DNA of 64,000 nucleotides from an uncultured bacterium (GTDB lineage: Bacteria; Cyanobacteriota; Vampirovibrionia; Gastranaerophilales; Gastranaerophilaceae): NCBI GenBank assembly GCA_949288725.1, contig CASELF010000075.1, positions 36,965 through 100,964 of the forward strand. The letters run 5' to 3'. Position 1 is the first letter of the stretch. Each line of letters opens with the position of its first letter. The position numbers and the translations under genes were made by a program. Below the pieces are notes generated by a model that did no database searches, had not been told where the DNA came from, and saw only the letters and a program-made list of their open reading frames with translations. Shown here piece by piece: positions 24,987 to 35,300 of this stretch.

Positions 24987-25337
24987 ATGAATTCTAAAGA
25001 TTTGCCAAAATGTCCTGTAGAAACAACTCTGAAAATGCTTGGTTGTAGATGGAAAGTTCTTATAATAAAAGAACTTCTGTCAGGTACAAAACGTTTTTGC
25101 GAACTTAAAAAAGCAGTTGGTGGAATTACACAAAAAGTTCTGACAACAAAATTAAGGGATATGGAATCTTTAGGTCTGGTAGAAAGAAAAGTTTATGACC
25201 AAATTCCGCCCAAGGTTGAATATTCACTAACAGATATAGGATATAGCCTGCGAGAGGTTATTGATGCGATGTCTGTTTGGGGTAAAGATTATAAAAAATA
25301 TGTTAAATTGGTGGAAAAAATGAAAACGAACCAATAA
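24987..25337 (+). CDS. HxlR-family transcriptional regulator
   Basis: This 116-residue protein is a winged-helix regulator of the HxlR (MarR-like) family. It has the family start CPVETTLKMLGCRWKVLII, with the hallmark early Cys and GCRWK motif, then FCELKKAVGGITQKVLTTKLRDMES as recognition helix and EYSLTDIGYSL as wing. Such regulators often sense electrophiles or redox change through the N-terminal cysteine. The ATG at 24987 has a GGAG site 6 nt upstream; the longer frame to 24957 overlaps the promoter. No obvious target gene is adjacent on the same strand. Confidence 0.93.
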   Translation: MNSKDLPKCPVETTLKMLGCRWKVLIIKELLSGTKRFCELKKAVGGITQKVLTTKLRDMESLGLVERKVYDQIPPKVEYSLTDIGYSLREVIDAMSVWGKDYKKYVKLVEKMKTNQ

Positions 25338-25358
25338 TTATCAGTTCGTTTTTCATTT
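25323..25358 (+). terminator. Terminator overlapping the HxlR stop codon
   Basis: AAAACGAAC (25323-25331) pairs with GTTCGTTTT (25344-25352); the stop codon lies in the loop. A T-rich stretch follows on both strands, so it may serve the convergent gene too. Confidence 0.75.
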
Positions 25359-25383
25359 TATAAAATCCAAGATATAAGTCGAA

Positions 25384-25596
25384 TTATTCTGTAAAATCAC
25401 TTTCTGCGACAACTGTTGGAATTTGTTCTCCATAACTGTTTACAGTTCCGTTAGTTTCCTCAACTATATATCTAATGCCTTTTTTGCCTTCGATTGCTTG
25501 TTCTGCACAATCCATAGCATCATCCCATTCTTTAAATTCACCTATAAGATTTTTAGATAATTCTGATTTGTCAGTTGATGTGTAAACTTGAAACAT
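25384..25596 (-). CDS. Small acidic protein of unknown function
   Basis: The 70-residue protein is not recognised. It reads like a compact alpha/beta domain: a start MFQVYTSTDKSE, a helix EWDDAMDCAEQAIEG and strands IRYIVEETNG and TVVAESDF. The pattern recalls small domains that follow user-type DUF names, but no assignment is safe. A strong AAAGGAGAT ribosome site lies 6 nt before the ATG. It shares the bidirectional terminator with the HxlR gene. Confidence 0.7.
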   Translation of the reverse strand: MFQVYTSTDKSELSKNLIGEFKEWDDAMDCAEQAIEGKKGIRYIVEETNGTVNSYGEQIPTVVAESDFTE

Positions 25597-25647
25597 ATTA
25601 TATCTCCTTTTTGTCTGTATTATAACATGGAAATTTATAAATATCGA

Positions 25648-25676
25648 AAAGCAGTTGAATAATCTTCAACTGCTTT
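25648..25676 (-). terminator. Minus-strand intrinsic terminator
   Basis: AAAGCAGTTGAA (25648-25659) pairs perfectly with 25665-25676 across a 5-nt loop. On the minus strand the stem ends in a TTTT run. It closes the 25704-26105 gene. Confidence 0.75.
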
Positions 25677-25703
25677 AAAACTTTTTATATAAATTCTACA
25701 AAA

Positions 25704-26105
25704 TTATGCTCTTGCACATTTGTATAATATTGATTTGAAAAATGGTAATTTTTCATCCAATTTAACATCTGAAATTATTGGGAAGTTTACAATAACTTCG
25801 CTGGGATTTTCAACTATGTATTCTGCTACTTCTTCATCTGTAACATTAGGTTCATAATCTCCACAGAAATAAAAATCATCATCATCATTTTCTTCTGTGA
25901 TGTAATTTTCTTCTACAATTTTGCTATCTTCATCTTCAACAATTTCAAAGTCACCATTATCAACGTGTTTTTCTGTTTTTGCACAAGCATTCAATAATAT
26001 ACGTTTGATGTCTTCTCTTGTCAAATCTTCCTGCTTGTCTTCAGGTCTGGTACAAAATAATCTTTTAAATTCTTCTGAATTGCGTTTTTTCTTACTTATA
26101 ATCAT
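25704..26105 (-). CDS. Acidic protein of unknown function
   Basis: The 133-residue product is not recognised. It has a basic start (MIISKKKRNSEEFKRLF), a helical part with a cysteine (ILLNACAKTEKH), a strongly acidic middle with a run of Asp and Glu around ENDDDDFYF, and a C-terminal part with NPSEVIVNFPIIS. No signal or membrane segment is present. The ATG at 26105 has GGTGAGG 6 nt upstream. It is flanked by its own terminator and is divergent from the 26308 gene. Confidence 0.6.
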   Translation of the reverse strand: MIISKKKRNSEEFKRLFCTRPEDKQEDLTREDIKRILLNACAKTEKHVDNGDFEIVEDEDSKIVEENYITEENDDDDFYFCGDYEPNVTDEEVAEYIVENPSEVIVNFPIISDVKLDEKLPFFKSILYKCARA

Positions 26106-26248
26106 AAAATCCTCACCCACACGATAAGTATATTATTTTTTATCAAATTTTACATACTCTATTTGGTTGAGATTTTATAAATAAATTAAGAAACATTAAA
26201 AAAGTATATATATTTAATATAACAAAAGTCAATTTTAAGATGAACAAT

Positions 26249-26276
26249 TTGTTTAAAAATACATAGGGGATATAGA
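26249..26276 (+). promoter_or_regulatory. Candidate promoter of the 26308 gene
   Basis: TTGTTT at 26249-26254 and TATAGA at 26271-26276 are 16 nt apart, followed by an AGGAGG ribosome site before the ATG at 26308. Confidence 0.5.
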
Positions 26277-26307
26277 TTAGTTAGAAAGAACAGGAGGATT
26301 AATTATC

Positions 26308-27414
26308 ATGTCAACTAATGGAGTAAATGCACCGGTATTACACAAGGTTAAAGTTTACACAGGTGGGGTAAAAGCACCGTTAAAACCACAAACAAAAGTA
26401 ATTGAAACACTTGATTTTAGTAAAGTAAAATATGCACCACAAGTAGCAGAGGAAGTAGTTGAAGAAACAACTAAAAAACCTGGTTTCTTTGCAAAAATTG
26501 GCAGCAAATTGAAGGCAGTAGGCACAAAATTAACAAAGACTAAAGCTGGAAAATATGGGCTAATTGCCGCAGGAGTAGGCGCATTACTTGTAGGAGCGGG
26601 TCTGTTATTGAGTAAATGTTCCGGCAATGATAAAGAAACAAAACCTGCAGGGACAGATCTGGAAAAACCGGGTGCAACCCAACCAACACCAGTTGTAATT
26701 GATCCGACAAATCCTGGTGAAGATGATCCTGATGATTATAATCCAGGTGCAAGTGATCCTGGCAAGCCTAATTTAATTCCTGCATTACCTGGCGAAGATG
26801 TTGAAGGGGCTTGGGAAAGTGCAGATGGCTATGAAATGTTATGTCATGACGCTAGTGGTTTAACTAAAGATATCAAAGGTAAATTGAAAATTATTACTGA
26901 AACAGAGATGAATCCTGATGAATTTTCAATAACAGACAACACATCAGGTGAGGCACACGAATACAAGTTCAAAAAGATTGGGGTAAATGAAAACGGTCAA
27001 CCAATATATAAATGTGTATCTATGAACGATTATGAAATTGTATCTAAAAACCAATACACAGTTGAATGGGAAGACGAAAAGACTCCAAAATTGATACAAC
27101 ACAAAGGTCATGATAATTATGGAATCGGCCTGCAAAAAGGAAAGAAAATAGAACCGAAACAGGATGCAGACAAACCTGTAGAAGCAAAACAAAAAGAGGA
27201 AAAGGACTATAATGAAATATGGATAAACAGACAACCTGGTCCGGGTCGTAAACCTCAAACTTTAAATGAATTGAAAGCAGAAGTTGCTAGTAAATGTCAA
27301 AAAGTGCAACCTTTGACAGATGAACAGAAAAAGAAATTAAATGAATGCAAAAATGAAGAACAGGTTATAAAATATTTAGAATCAATCGGAATTAAATTAT
27401 CATTTGCATACTAA
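26308..27414 (+). CDS. Single-pass membrane protein of unknown function
   Basis: The 368-residue protein has a basic cytoplasmic N-terminus, a transmembrane helix at about 84-103 (GLIAAGVGALLVGAGLLL followed by SKC), a Pro/Asp/Gly-rich linker (residues 115-155), and an outside domain with beta-like segments (YEFKFKKIG-type, ENGQPIYKCVSM) and a Lys-rich tail. The helix lies too far in for a cleaved signal peptide, so it is probably a membrane anchor. No family is recognised. A near-perfect terminator follows. Confidence 0.75.
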   Translation: MSTNGVNAPVLHKVKVYTGGVKAPLKPQTKVIETLDFSKVKYAPQVAEEVVEETTKKPGFFAKIGSKLKAVGTKLTKTKAGKYGLIAAGVGALLVGAGLLLSKCSGNDKETKPAGTDLEKPGATQPTPVVIDPTNPGEDDPDDYNPGASDPGKPNLIPALPGEDVEGAWESADGYEMLCHDASGLTKDIKGKLKIITETEMNPDEFSITDNTSGEAHEYKFKKIGVNENGQPIYKCVSMNDYEIVSKNQYTVEWEDEKTPKLIQHKGHDNYGIGLQKGKKIEPKQDADKPVEAKQKEEKDYNEIWINRQPGPGRKPQTLNELKAEVASKCQKVQPLTDEQKKKLNECKNEEQVIKYLESIGIKLSFAY

Positions 27415-27427
27415 TAAAAACTAAAAT

Positions 27428-27467
27428 AAAGAAGCCCCGAAGATATTATATCTTCGGGGCTTCTTTT
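27428..27467. terminator. Bidirectional terminator
   Basis: An 18-bp perfect stem (27428-27445 with 27449-27466) around AAGCCCCGAAGAT has A-run and T-run on either side. It separates the convergent 26308 and 27488 genes. Confidence 0.92.
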
Positions 27468-27487
27468 AATAAAAAATATTTTAAAAT

Positions 27488-27832
27488 TTAGGAATTTTTA
27501 CCAAAAAGATTTTCATAATTTTCTTCACCGAAAATACGAATTTGAACTTTTTTAATTAATTCATCATATTTTTCGATAGGTAAACCTGCTTTTTGAGCAA
27601 GTGCACGCATTGCAGAAAATTGTTTAATTTCAGTTTCGGCAATATTAGTGTTATTCAAGTCATATCCTTCTTTTTGTGCTCTTGCTACAAATTCATCATG
27701 TGCATTTTCTAATAATTCAATTTGCTTTTGTATATAGTGCACATAAGGTTTATTTTCTAATTGTGCTTGTTCTACTTTTTTTTGTAGTCGATTAAAGTAA
27801 TCTTGATTTCCGCTGTTCATTTTTATTGCCAT
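27488..27832 (-). CDS. Helical protein of unknown function, downstream of calpain-like gene
   Basis: The 114-residue protein is not recognised. It is almost wholly helical and charged (YFNRLQKKVEQAQLENKP, QIELLENAHDEFVARAQ), with no signal peptide. A good AGAGG ribosome site precedes the ATG at 27832. It sits 61 nt after the calpain-like protease gene on the same strand and ahead of the bidirectional terminator, so it may be the last gene of that transcript. A role as a partner or chaperone of the protease is only a guess. Confidence 0.65.
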   Translation of the reverse strand: MAIKMNSGNQDYFNRLQKKVEQAQLENKPYVHYIQKQIELLENAHDEFVARAQKEGYDLNNTNIAETEIKQFSAMRALAQKAGLPIEKYDELIKKVQIRIFGEENYENLFGKNS

Positions 27833-27893
27833 AATTATACCTCTTTTAGTTTACAATATTTTCTATGTTTTTGCAAATCTTGTGTTCATAAGA

Positions 27894-29291
27894 TTAGATG
27901 TCTAATTCTTTTACTGACAATGTTGAGAAATTTTCTATAAATTGATCATAAGTTATAGTCATGCAATATAAGCTGTTATATGGATTTATAACGGTTACGG
28001 TTTTATTTTCGGGATCAATTTTTTCAATACTATATGCGTGGTTTGGTGTTATTCCGTATTCAGGCAAATAACCGCCATCTCTTGAACCTGAACCGCCGGA
28101 AATTAGGACGTCATTTCTGTTTGCATATTTATCTAATAATGCTTGCATTTCTTGTGGTGTTGTCATTTTGTAGTGTTTAGGTTTTTCTTCTACGTGTGAA
28201 TAACTGTTCATTACGTAGTCTATGCCGTCGTTTGTTCCTAAAATTTCATTAAATACGTCGCTAGCGATGCCTCCATAGATAAAATTCATAGCTTTGTCAG
28301 CATCTACTTTTGATGCGTCTTGGATGTTATTTGCATTGGCATATTTTGCTTTTGCGTATGCCTGTTCTATCATAAGGTTACCTAGTGAGGTATCTGCATG
28401 TAATTCTTGCAAGTTGACCATTCCATTTTCAAATCTTACAGGATTATTTGGGTATCCCGGGAATGTTATTACTATATCATTGCCATCTTGTTTTAAAAGT
28501 TTTAGCAGATTAACTTTTGCATAATCATTTTTTATAAAGGTCATTAAACCTCCTGATAGGAAGTAACAATCACCTGTTTTGTCTCCTTGTCTGATACATA
28601 ATGTTTGATATGTTGGGAATAATTTTTCGTACATTTCTGTAGAAATGCCAAGTTCAACCATTTGTCCTCTGTCATTTATGTATGCTTTATTTCCGATTGC
28701 CACAACTTGTCCTTGTTTTGTTTGTGATAAAAGTGCTTCTTGTTTTGTGTCAGATGTGAATTTTGGAAGTTGAGTGTATTTTGATTGTGCAATTCTTGAA
28801 TTAACTTCTGCATTTTTAACAAATGGTAGAGCAATTATGGTTTCTTCACCTGATTTGATTTTATCTATGATTGTGTCTAAGTGGTGAATTTTGGCTGGGG
28901 TATTTGCATAACTCATTGCTCCTGTAAGTTGATGTTGATCAATTCCTTCAATCGTTACAAGTTTGTCAAATACCTCTTTATTATCTTTTGTAATGTATTC
29001 GGATAATTCATCAAAATCATGGAAAAATGCATTGTCTTCATATTTTGGAATGTATTTGTGTACCTTTTGGTGTATGTCTTCAATATTATTTGCGTAAAAA
29101 TCTAAATCTTCAATATTACTGCTGTTTTTTAGTAAATATTTTATTCTGTCATTACTAAGGTTTTGAAATTGTTCAGTAATTGTCTTTATCCTTGCCGGGT
29201 CATTTCCTGTTTGGGTTTTGATGTTTGATTCTAACTCTATTAATTGTTTTTGATGTATGAATGGTCTTATTCTACGTGTTTTATCATGCAT
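27894..29291 (-). CDS. Calpain-like (peptidase C2) cysteine protease
   Basis: The 465-residue protein carries a full calpain-type catalytic core. The motif QGDKTGDCYFLSG gives the oxyanion Gln235 and nucleophile Cys242; PNHAYSIEKID gives His418; VINPYNS gives Asn436. The first 190 residues are helical and charged, and no signal peptide or calcium-binding EF-hand is visible. The same domain occurs in the giant gene directly upstream, with its own triad. The ATG at 29291 has no good ribosome site, so translation may be coupled to the upstream gene, which ends 16 nt before it. Substrate and location are unknown. Confidence 0.85.
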   Translation of the reverse strand: MHDKTRRIRPFIHQKQLIELESNIKTQTGNDPARIKTITEQFQNLSNDRIKYLLKNSSNIEDLDFYANNIEDIHQKVHKYIPKYEDNAFFHDFDELSEYITKDNKEVFDKLVTIEGIDQHQLTGAMSYANTPAKIHHLDTIIDKIKSGEETIIALPFVKNAEVNSRIAQSKYTQLPKFTSDTKQEALLSQTKQGQVVAIGNKAYINDRGQMVELGISTEMYEKLFPTYQTLCIRQGDKTGDCYFLSGGLMTFIKNDYAKVNLLKLLKQDGNDIVITFPGYPNNPVRFENGMVNLQELHADTSLGNLMIEQAYAKAKYANANNIQDASKVDADKAMNFIYGGIASDVFNEILGTNDGIDYVMNSYSHVEEKPKHYKMTTPQEMQALLDKYANRNDVLISGGSGSRDGGYLPEYGITPNHAYSIEKIDPENKTVTVINPYNSLYCMTITYDQFIENFSTLSVKELDI

Positions 29292-29307
29292 ATTTAAAAA
29301 TAAATTG

Positions 29308-32300
29308 TTAATGTCCTAATTGTTCGTACATTAGTAGCATATGTTGAATTTTTTTGAGTTCTGCTTGAGAAAACTTCGAATTGCCGGATATATCTGTAAT
29401 ATTGCTTATTGCAGACATTTTATCTGAAACGTTTTTAGATGTTAGTAGATTTTTTTCAGATTTACTTATTATTGATTTAGTTGTTTGTGTAGTTTTTGGT
29501 ATTGGTGTTTCATTTTGAACTTTGTTTGTTACTTCATCTTGTGCTTTGGTTGATGTAATAGTAGATTTTTCGGATTTTCCAAAGATAGATTTTGTGAACT
29601 TTTTAATTCTTGAGAATAGTCCATGAGAAGTTTCTGCAGTTGAACTTGTTGCATTTGCTGCAGAAGATGCTTGAATTTCATTGCTAGTTGCTTGGGCATT
29701 TTTAACTGTGCTATTTTTAACTGGTGAGCCACTTTGGATAATGTCATCGACAAAATCTTTACATATAGGTGCAAGGTCTGCATCTTGTTTTATGATATCT
29801 TTTAATGCCCATAAGGTTTCTGATGATATAAATCTCCCATTTGCATTTTTAATAGCGTCTAAGTGATTGATATAGTGTCTTACCAAATCAAGTGTTGGTT
29901 GGTTCCCATTTTTAATTTCATCTTTTAGATAAGTTATAATTTTTACTGCATCATCTAAATTCTCTTTTGTATAGTGGTTAAATTCAGGATTTTCATATAT
30001 TTGCCAGTATGGATTTATGCCTTCTTTGATTGTTGCATCATCCATAATCATTTGTTTAATTCTTTCAGTATCTCTATAGTCTAAATCATCCAGTGATGCA
30101 ATCATATTTTCAACATCATCTTCTGATATTGCTTCTCCGCTTGCGTGTTTTGCTTTCAAAGTTTCAATAATGTTGTCAGCTTGAAGAATTGATTCTTTAC
30201 TTGTGAAATGATATTTTGCATTCATTGTCTTAATATGAGCTTCGGTTGCGATAATATCACTGTGGAAACGTTGTTTAATCATATTGAACGCAATATCCAT
30301 ATCTGCATCATTAGTAATTCTGGCTTGTGATATTTCACGGTATATTTCTTGTGAGTTGAAATTATTATAATCCATTTCTAAGTTATAACGTTCCATTAGA
30401 TTAATTAATTTTGCAGGTGTGGTATTATCACGGAAATTTTCTTCATTAATTACTTCCGGATATTTATCTTTATAGTTTTCTATAATTTCTTTATTTTGTT
30501 GAATTTCTTGTTGTGCTCTGATTTCAGCTTCTTCTTTTGCTTTAAGTGCTGCTTCTTGTTGAACTTTTAACTCCGCTTCTTGTTGAGCTTTTAATTCAGC
30601 TTCTTTTTGGGCTTTAATTTTATTTTCTGTTTCTAGTTCAACTTTTCTTGCTTCTGTTTGTAAATCATATTTTGTTTTAAATTTATCAAGATCTTTTGCC
30701 AGACGTGGGTTATTGGCGTTTATGTTTTCACTTCTTTTGAGTGGATCAAGAAGTTTATCCCAGCCATCTATGTTTTTCATAAGGTTTCTTACATCTTTTG
30801 CTAAAATTCCCGCATCAATACCTGATTTTGTTGCGACATCGTTTATTACTTGATTAAACATTTCACTTGAAGGGATTTCATGATTTTTAATTCTAAATGC
30901 AAGTGATTCAAATACATCTTCAACTTGTTCAGGTGTTTTTGATTTGATTAATTTTGCATATTTTCTTATTTTTTCTAAGTCATTAATTTTTAATGTTTTT
31001 GAAGATTCTATTGCTTTGTCAAGTGCTCTATTACCAGAAGTATTTGAGGAAGCCCCTTTTATTGGTGCACTTACATTTGTAGGTGTTGGAGAAAAGGTTG
31101 TTTTTGCAGGTGTGCCATTTAGTTTTGCAAATGAACAATCATCTAGGTATTTTGTTAATTCATAAAGAGGAACTTCAGTTACTACAGAGGTATGCCATGG
31201 GTTTGTTATATATACCATACCGGTTTGTTCGTCATATCCTTTGATTGCGTATGCATGTCTTGAATATATATCATATTTGTCAGAAAGTAATTGTTCAACT
31301 TGGGAATCTTCAGATCTTGTTGCACAATATAATAATACTTGATCATCATTTGCATATTGCTTGATTAAATCTTTCATTGTTTGTCTATTTGCAAGATCTG
31401 TTCCGTAATGGTCAATCGTAATTCTCGTTCCAAAAATTTCATTTAAGGCTTCTTCTTGCCATCCACCTTTGATACGTTTCATTAATTTATCAATATCTGT
31501 GAATTGGCTTATATCTGTAATTGGGCTATTTACATCATAAGCTCTTGCACCTTCTTTAAATCTATGAACAGCAAATGCCTGTTCAAGGATTAAAATTCCT
31601 TCCGCAGTATCTTCTGCATTTGATCTTCCTTTTGCGATTTGAGCCGGTGATGCAAGTTGTTTACTGGTTGGAGTTTTTAATGCCTTACCATTAGGGAATT
31701 TAATTGCATTGTTTACTCCAGGGAATTTTATAAGGATATCATCGCCTTGTTGTTCAAATAATTTGTATAATGCAACTCTACCGCCTGCTATATCCATTAG
31801 ATTATCTAATGTACTTACAAGCCAGCAGTCACCAAGTCCGCCTTGTTCAAATGATACTCTTGATAATGGTGGGAATAATTCTTCAAATTTTTGCCTTGAT
31901 AATTTTATTTCAACTGCTTTACCGTTATCATTTACATATAATTTGCCGTTTAATTCACATACATCTCCATTTTCAACATATTTTGATATGTTTGATAGTT
32001 CAGATGGGTTTTGTAATGTTGTGATTAATGACTCCCCATTGGCAATTTTTCTAATATCTTTTAGTGTTCTATTTGAAAGGAATGTATTTTCATCAATGTT
32101 TTTTAAGATACTTTCATCAATTTTGCCTTGTTTGATTAAGTCTAAAAGTCCGCTATTTACAATTTTGTTATAACGTTTTGCATTTGCACTTCTTAACCTT
32201 AGTAAGCCATAAGCATTACTTGATGAAATCCCGTATTCATTTACTAAATTTTTAACATCTTCTGTTGTGTATGTAATCCCTTTTGCTGGATTTTGTCTTG

Positions 32301-35300
32301 CTATAATATCAGCATCAATATTTTTTGATTTTAGATTCTCTATAATGGCATATCCATCAAGTGGTTTGCCGTTAACTTCCATATCTAGAAGTTTTTGTAA
32401 GTTATCTAAGTCTTGTTGAGTTTTTATATTATCTATGATATCTTGGAATGCTGATGCTTCAAAACGATTATCCTCGCTTGTCTTTAGGATTAGTTCAAAA
32501 GCGTTTTCTTGTAGTGAAGAATTGGTTTTTATTTTTTGTAGTTCTGCAGCATCATATGGAATGTTTCCTGTTTTATTGATATAACGCCTTAGCGGTGTAT
32601 TTTGTAGGTAAAATTCCTTTTTAGTACTTAGAGCAAATTCCAGTTTTTCTATATCGCCACTTGTTGCATATTTAATTATTAAGTTTTTATCCAGATCATT
32701 AAATGTTAGTTTTTTGGCTGGCATTAAATTATTTGCTATTCTGCTTAATTTTACTTTATCATTATTCGCAAGGAGATTAAGAATTTCTTTTGACAATTCC
32801 ATATCTTCTTTTGATAGGTTTGTAATATTAGCACTTTGATTTCGGTATATTTTCTCTATTTCTTCTAAATTCTTTTTGAGTTTGTCTGTATCATAAGTCT
32901 TTTGTGCTTTTTCAAGTAATTTTTCAAGAGTTGTTAAGTCTTGTTCTGTTGTAATTGTTTTAACTCGTTCTGCTACGTGAGAATATGTTACAATTTCATT
33001 GTCTACAAGAACTTTTAGTTTATCAAACGCTTGTTTTTGTGTTTCTGTTTGAATGTTGTGTAGTATTGAGATTATGTTATTTGCAATATTAGTATTTGCT
33101 GTTAATTGTCCTTTTGTATGGTCAAGATTTATAATCTCATCAACAAAAGCCCCAAAATCGTTAAGTTTGGAATAATGTTTTGAGTCTAAAATATCTTCTA
33201 AGTCTGCCAATTCAAATTCGCAATTTGCCTTGTTTTCTATACTTATTAATTTATCTATAACCTTTATATCATCAGTAGATTTGATTTTACCTAGAAGTGA
33301 AATTAATCCATAATCAGGATATTTTTTTTGAACTAGAATTTTTAATGTTTCTGTTGGTATATTGGTCAAATTGTCACAATTATTATTAAGTATGTGTTTT
33401 AATATTTCGGCTGTAAATAAGTCTTGCCCATTAGGTGCTTTTAATGTGCTAAGATGATTGATTTTATTATTTAACTCTTTAATTTGCTCCAGGGTATAAT
33501 CCATAATTTGTGGATTGTTTTTTATAAATTTATTTATTTCTGTTGGTGTATATAATAAGTTACCATTAGCATCTTTTAGTTGTCCCAAAATATTAACTTT
33601 ATCTTGTAATGATTTTAATTGTTCTTTTGTTATGTTTTGGAAACCAGGATTGTTTTTTACTAAATCATTAATTTCTTCAGGTGAGAATATGTTTTTCCCA
33701 TCTGCACCTTTTAATTGTCCAAGGGCATCAATTTTGGCTTTGGTTGAAACTTGTTTGATATCACCAATAGCAGAGAAGGTATGACCTGCTGCGTTACCTA
33801 TTACTGACATAATAAGACCTTGCATAAAGGTATCCGTATTAAATTCTCCATCTTGGCAAGCTACTTGTATTGCTGATTGTATAATATCGCTGCTAACTTC
33901 ACCTACAGTTGCTTCTATTCTTGAGAGGCAAATAGCGGCTTCTTTAATCGTTTCAGGTTTTGCATTTGGCAGATATTTTGTTAATAAGGCATTATTTTTA
34001 TCCATCATTTTTTGAGAAATTTTAGCGGCTTTAGCATTTGTTAGTTGTGATAATTTAGCCATTGTTTGTTCAACTTTTGCTAATTTTTCCGGTGGAAGAT
34101 TTTGGACTAATTTAGCAATCCATTTGTTAGATTCTTTAGCGGCTTGCAAAAATCCTTGACCGCCTGTTGCTGCCATATCAGCCATTTGACCAACTTTGAA
34201 ACCTATTGCAGTTAATGCTCCGTCCCATAGTGCTTGTTCTGCATCACTTGTCCATTCACTATTAGTATAGCCGTCAGCATCAGTTGATTTTTCAAGAGCA
34301 TTCATTCCGAAAGAAACACCTGCTGTTGCTGCAAAAACGGCTAAACTGCCACCGCCTGTGAATGGTGCTGCTATTGCTGCTCCGATTAGCAAACCGAAGT
34401 TTACAGCCATTTTGCTGTAGTTGATTGTTTTCATGTAGTTTTCAATCATTTCATCAGTTGCTTGTTGGCCGAAGGCTTCTCTATATTCTTGTTTGAAGGC
34501 TTCCATTTTATTTTCATAAGCGTCATTTAAAAGATCTTCTATATCTGAATCAGAAGCATTTGCTGGGATTGAAGTTCCTAATAATGATGATGAAATGTCT
34601 GATAAACCTTGTTTTAATTGTTTTGCAATTTGGTTAAGTTTATCTGCACTGACAGGTTTGCCTGCTGAATCTACGATTACTCCATTGGCTAGTTTATATC
34701 CAAAAGCATCCAATGACATTGCTTTGCCTGACATTTGTGAAATTTTTTCCATTGTATCGTATATTGCAACAGACAATTCTTTATTATTTTTTGAATTTAA
34801 CCCTTTATTTAGTTCATTCCAACATATAGCGATATTATCTTTTGCATAATCCATTGCAACAATGGTTTGTGCTTTTTTAGCAACTTTTTCTACTTTTTCA
34901 ACACTAAATTCTGTTACTTCTTTTGGATTGTTTTTGTTTTTTATTGCTGAAATTGAGCCTCCATTTGCTGTTATAAATTCGGATGCTCTTTCTTTAAATA
35001 CTGCTTCAAAAGTTACAGGGATTGTTTTGCCGTTTTCAACTTTTGCAAGTTTACCGTTTGCTGCAAGTTTTAATAGTTTTAGGGTCTCTTCATCGTGTTT
35101 TATTCTTGCTTCAATATCATCTCTTGTTGTTCCAATGTTATATACTGAGCAGAATGCGTTTAACGCACCTGATACTACTCCTTGGCTGTCCAATGCTTCT
35201 TGATAGTCTTTTTTCATTTGATTTAATTGTTCTTCAAATGTTTGGACTGTCATTTTATAGGCATCTTGTTGTGCTTGGGTTAATTTTATAGGAGTTTTAT

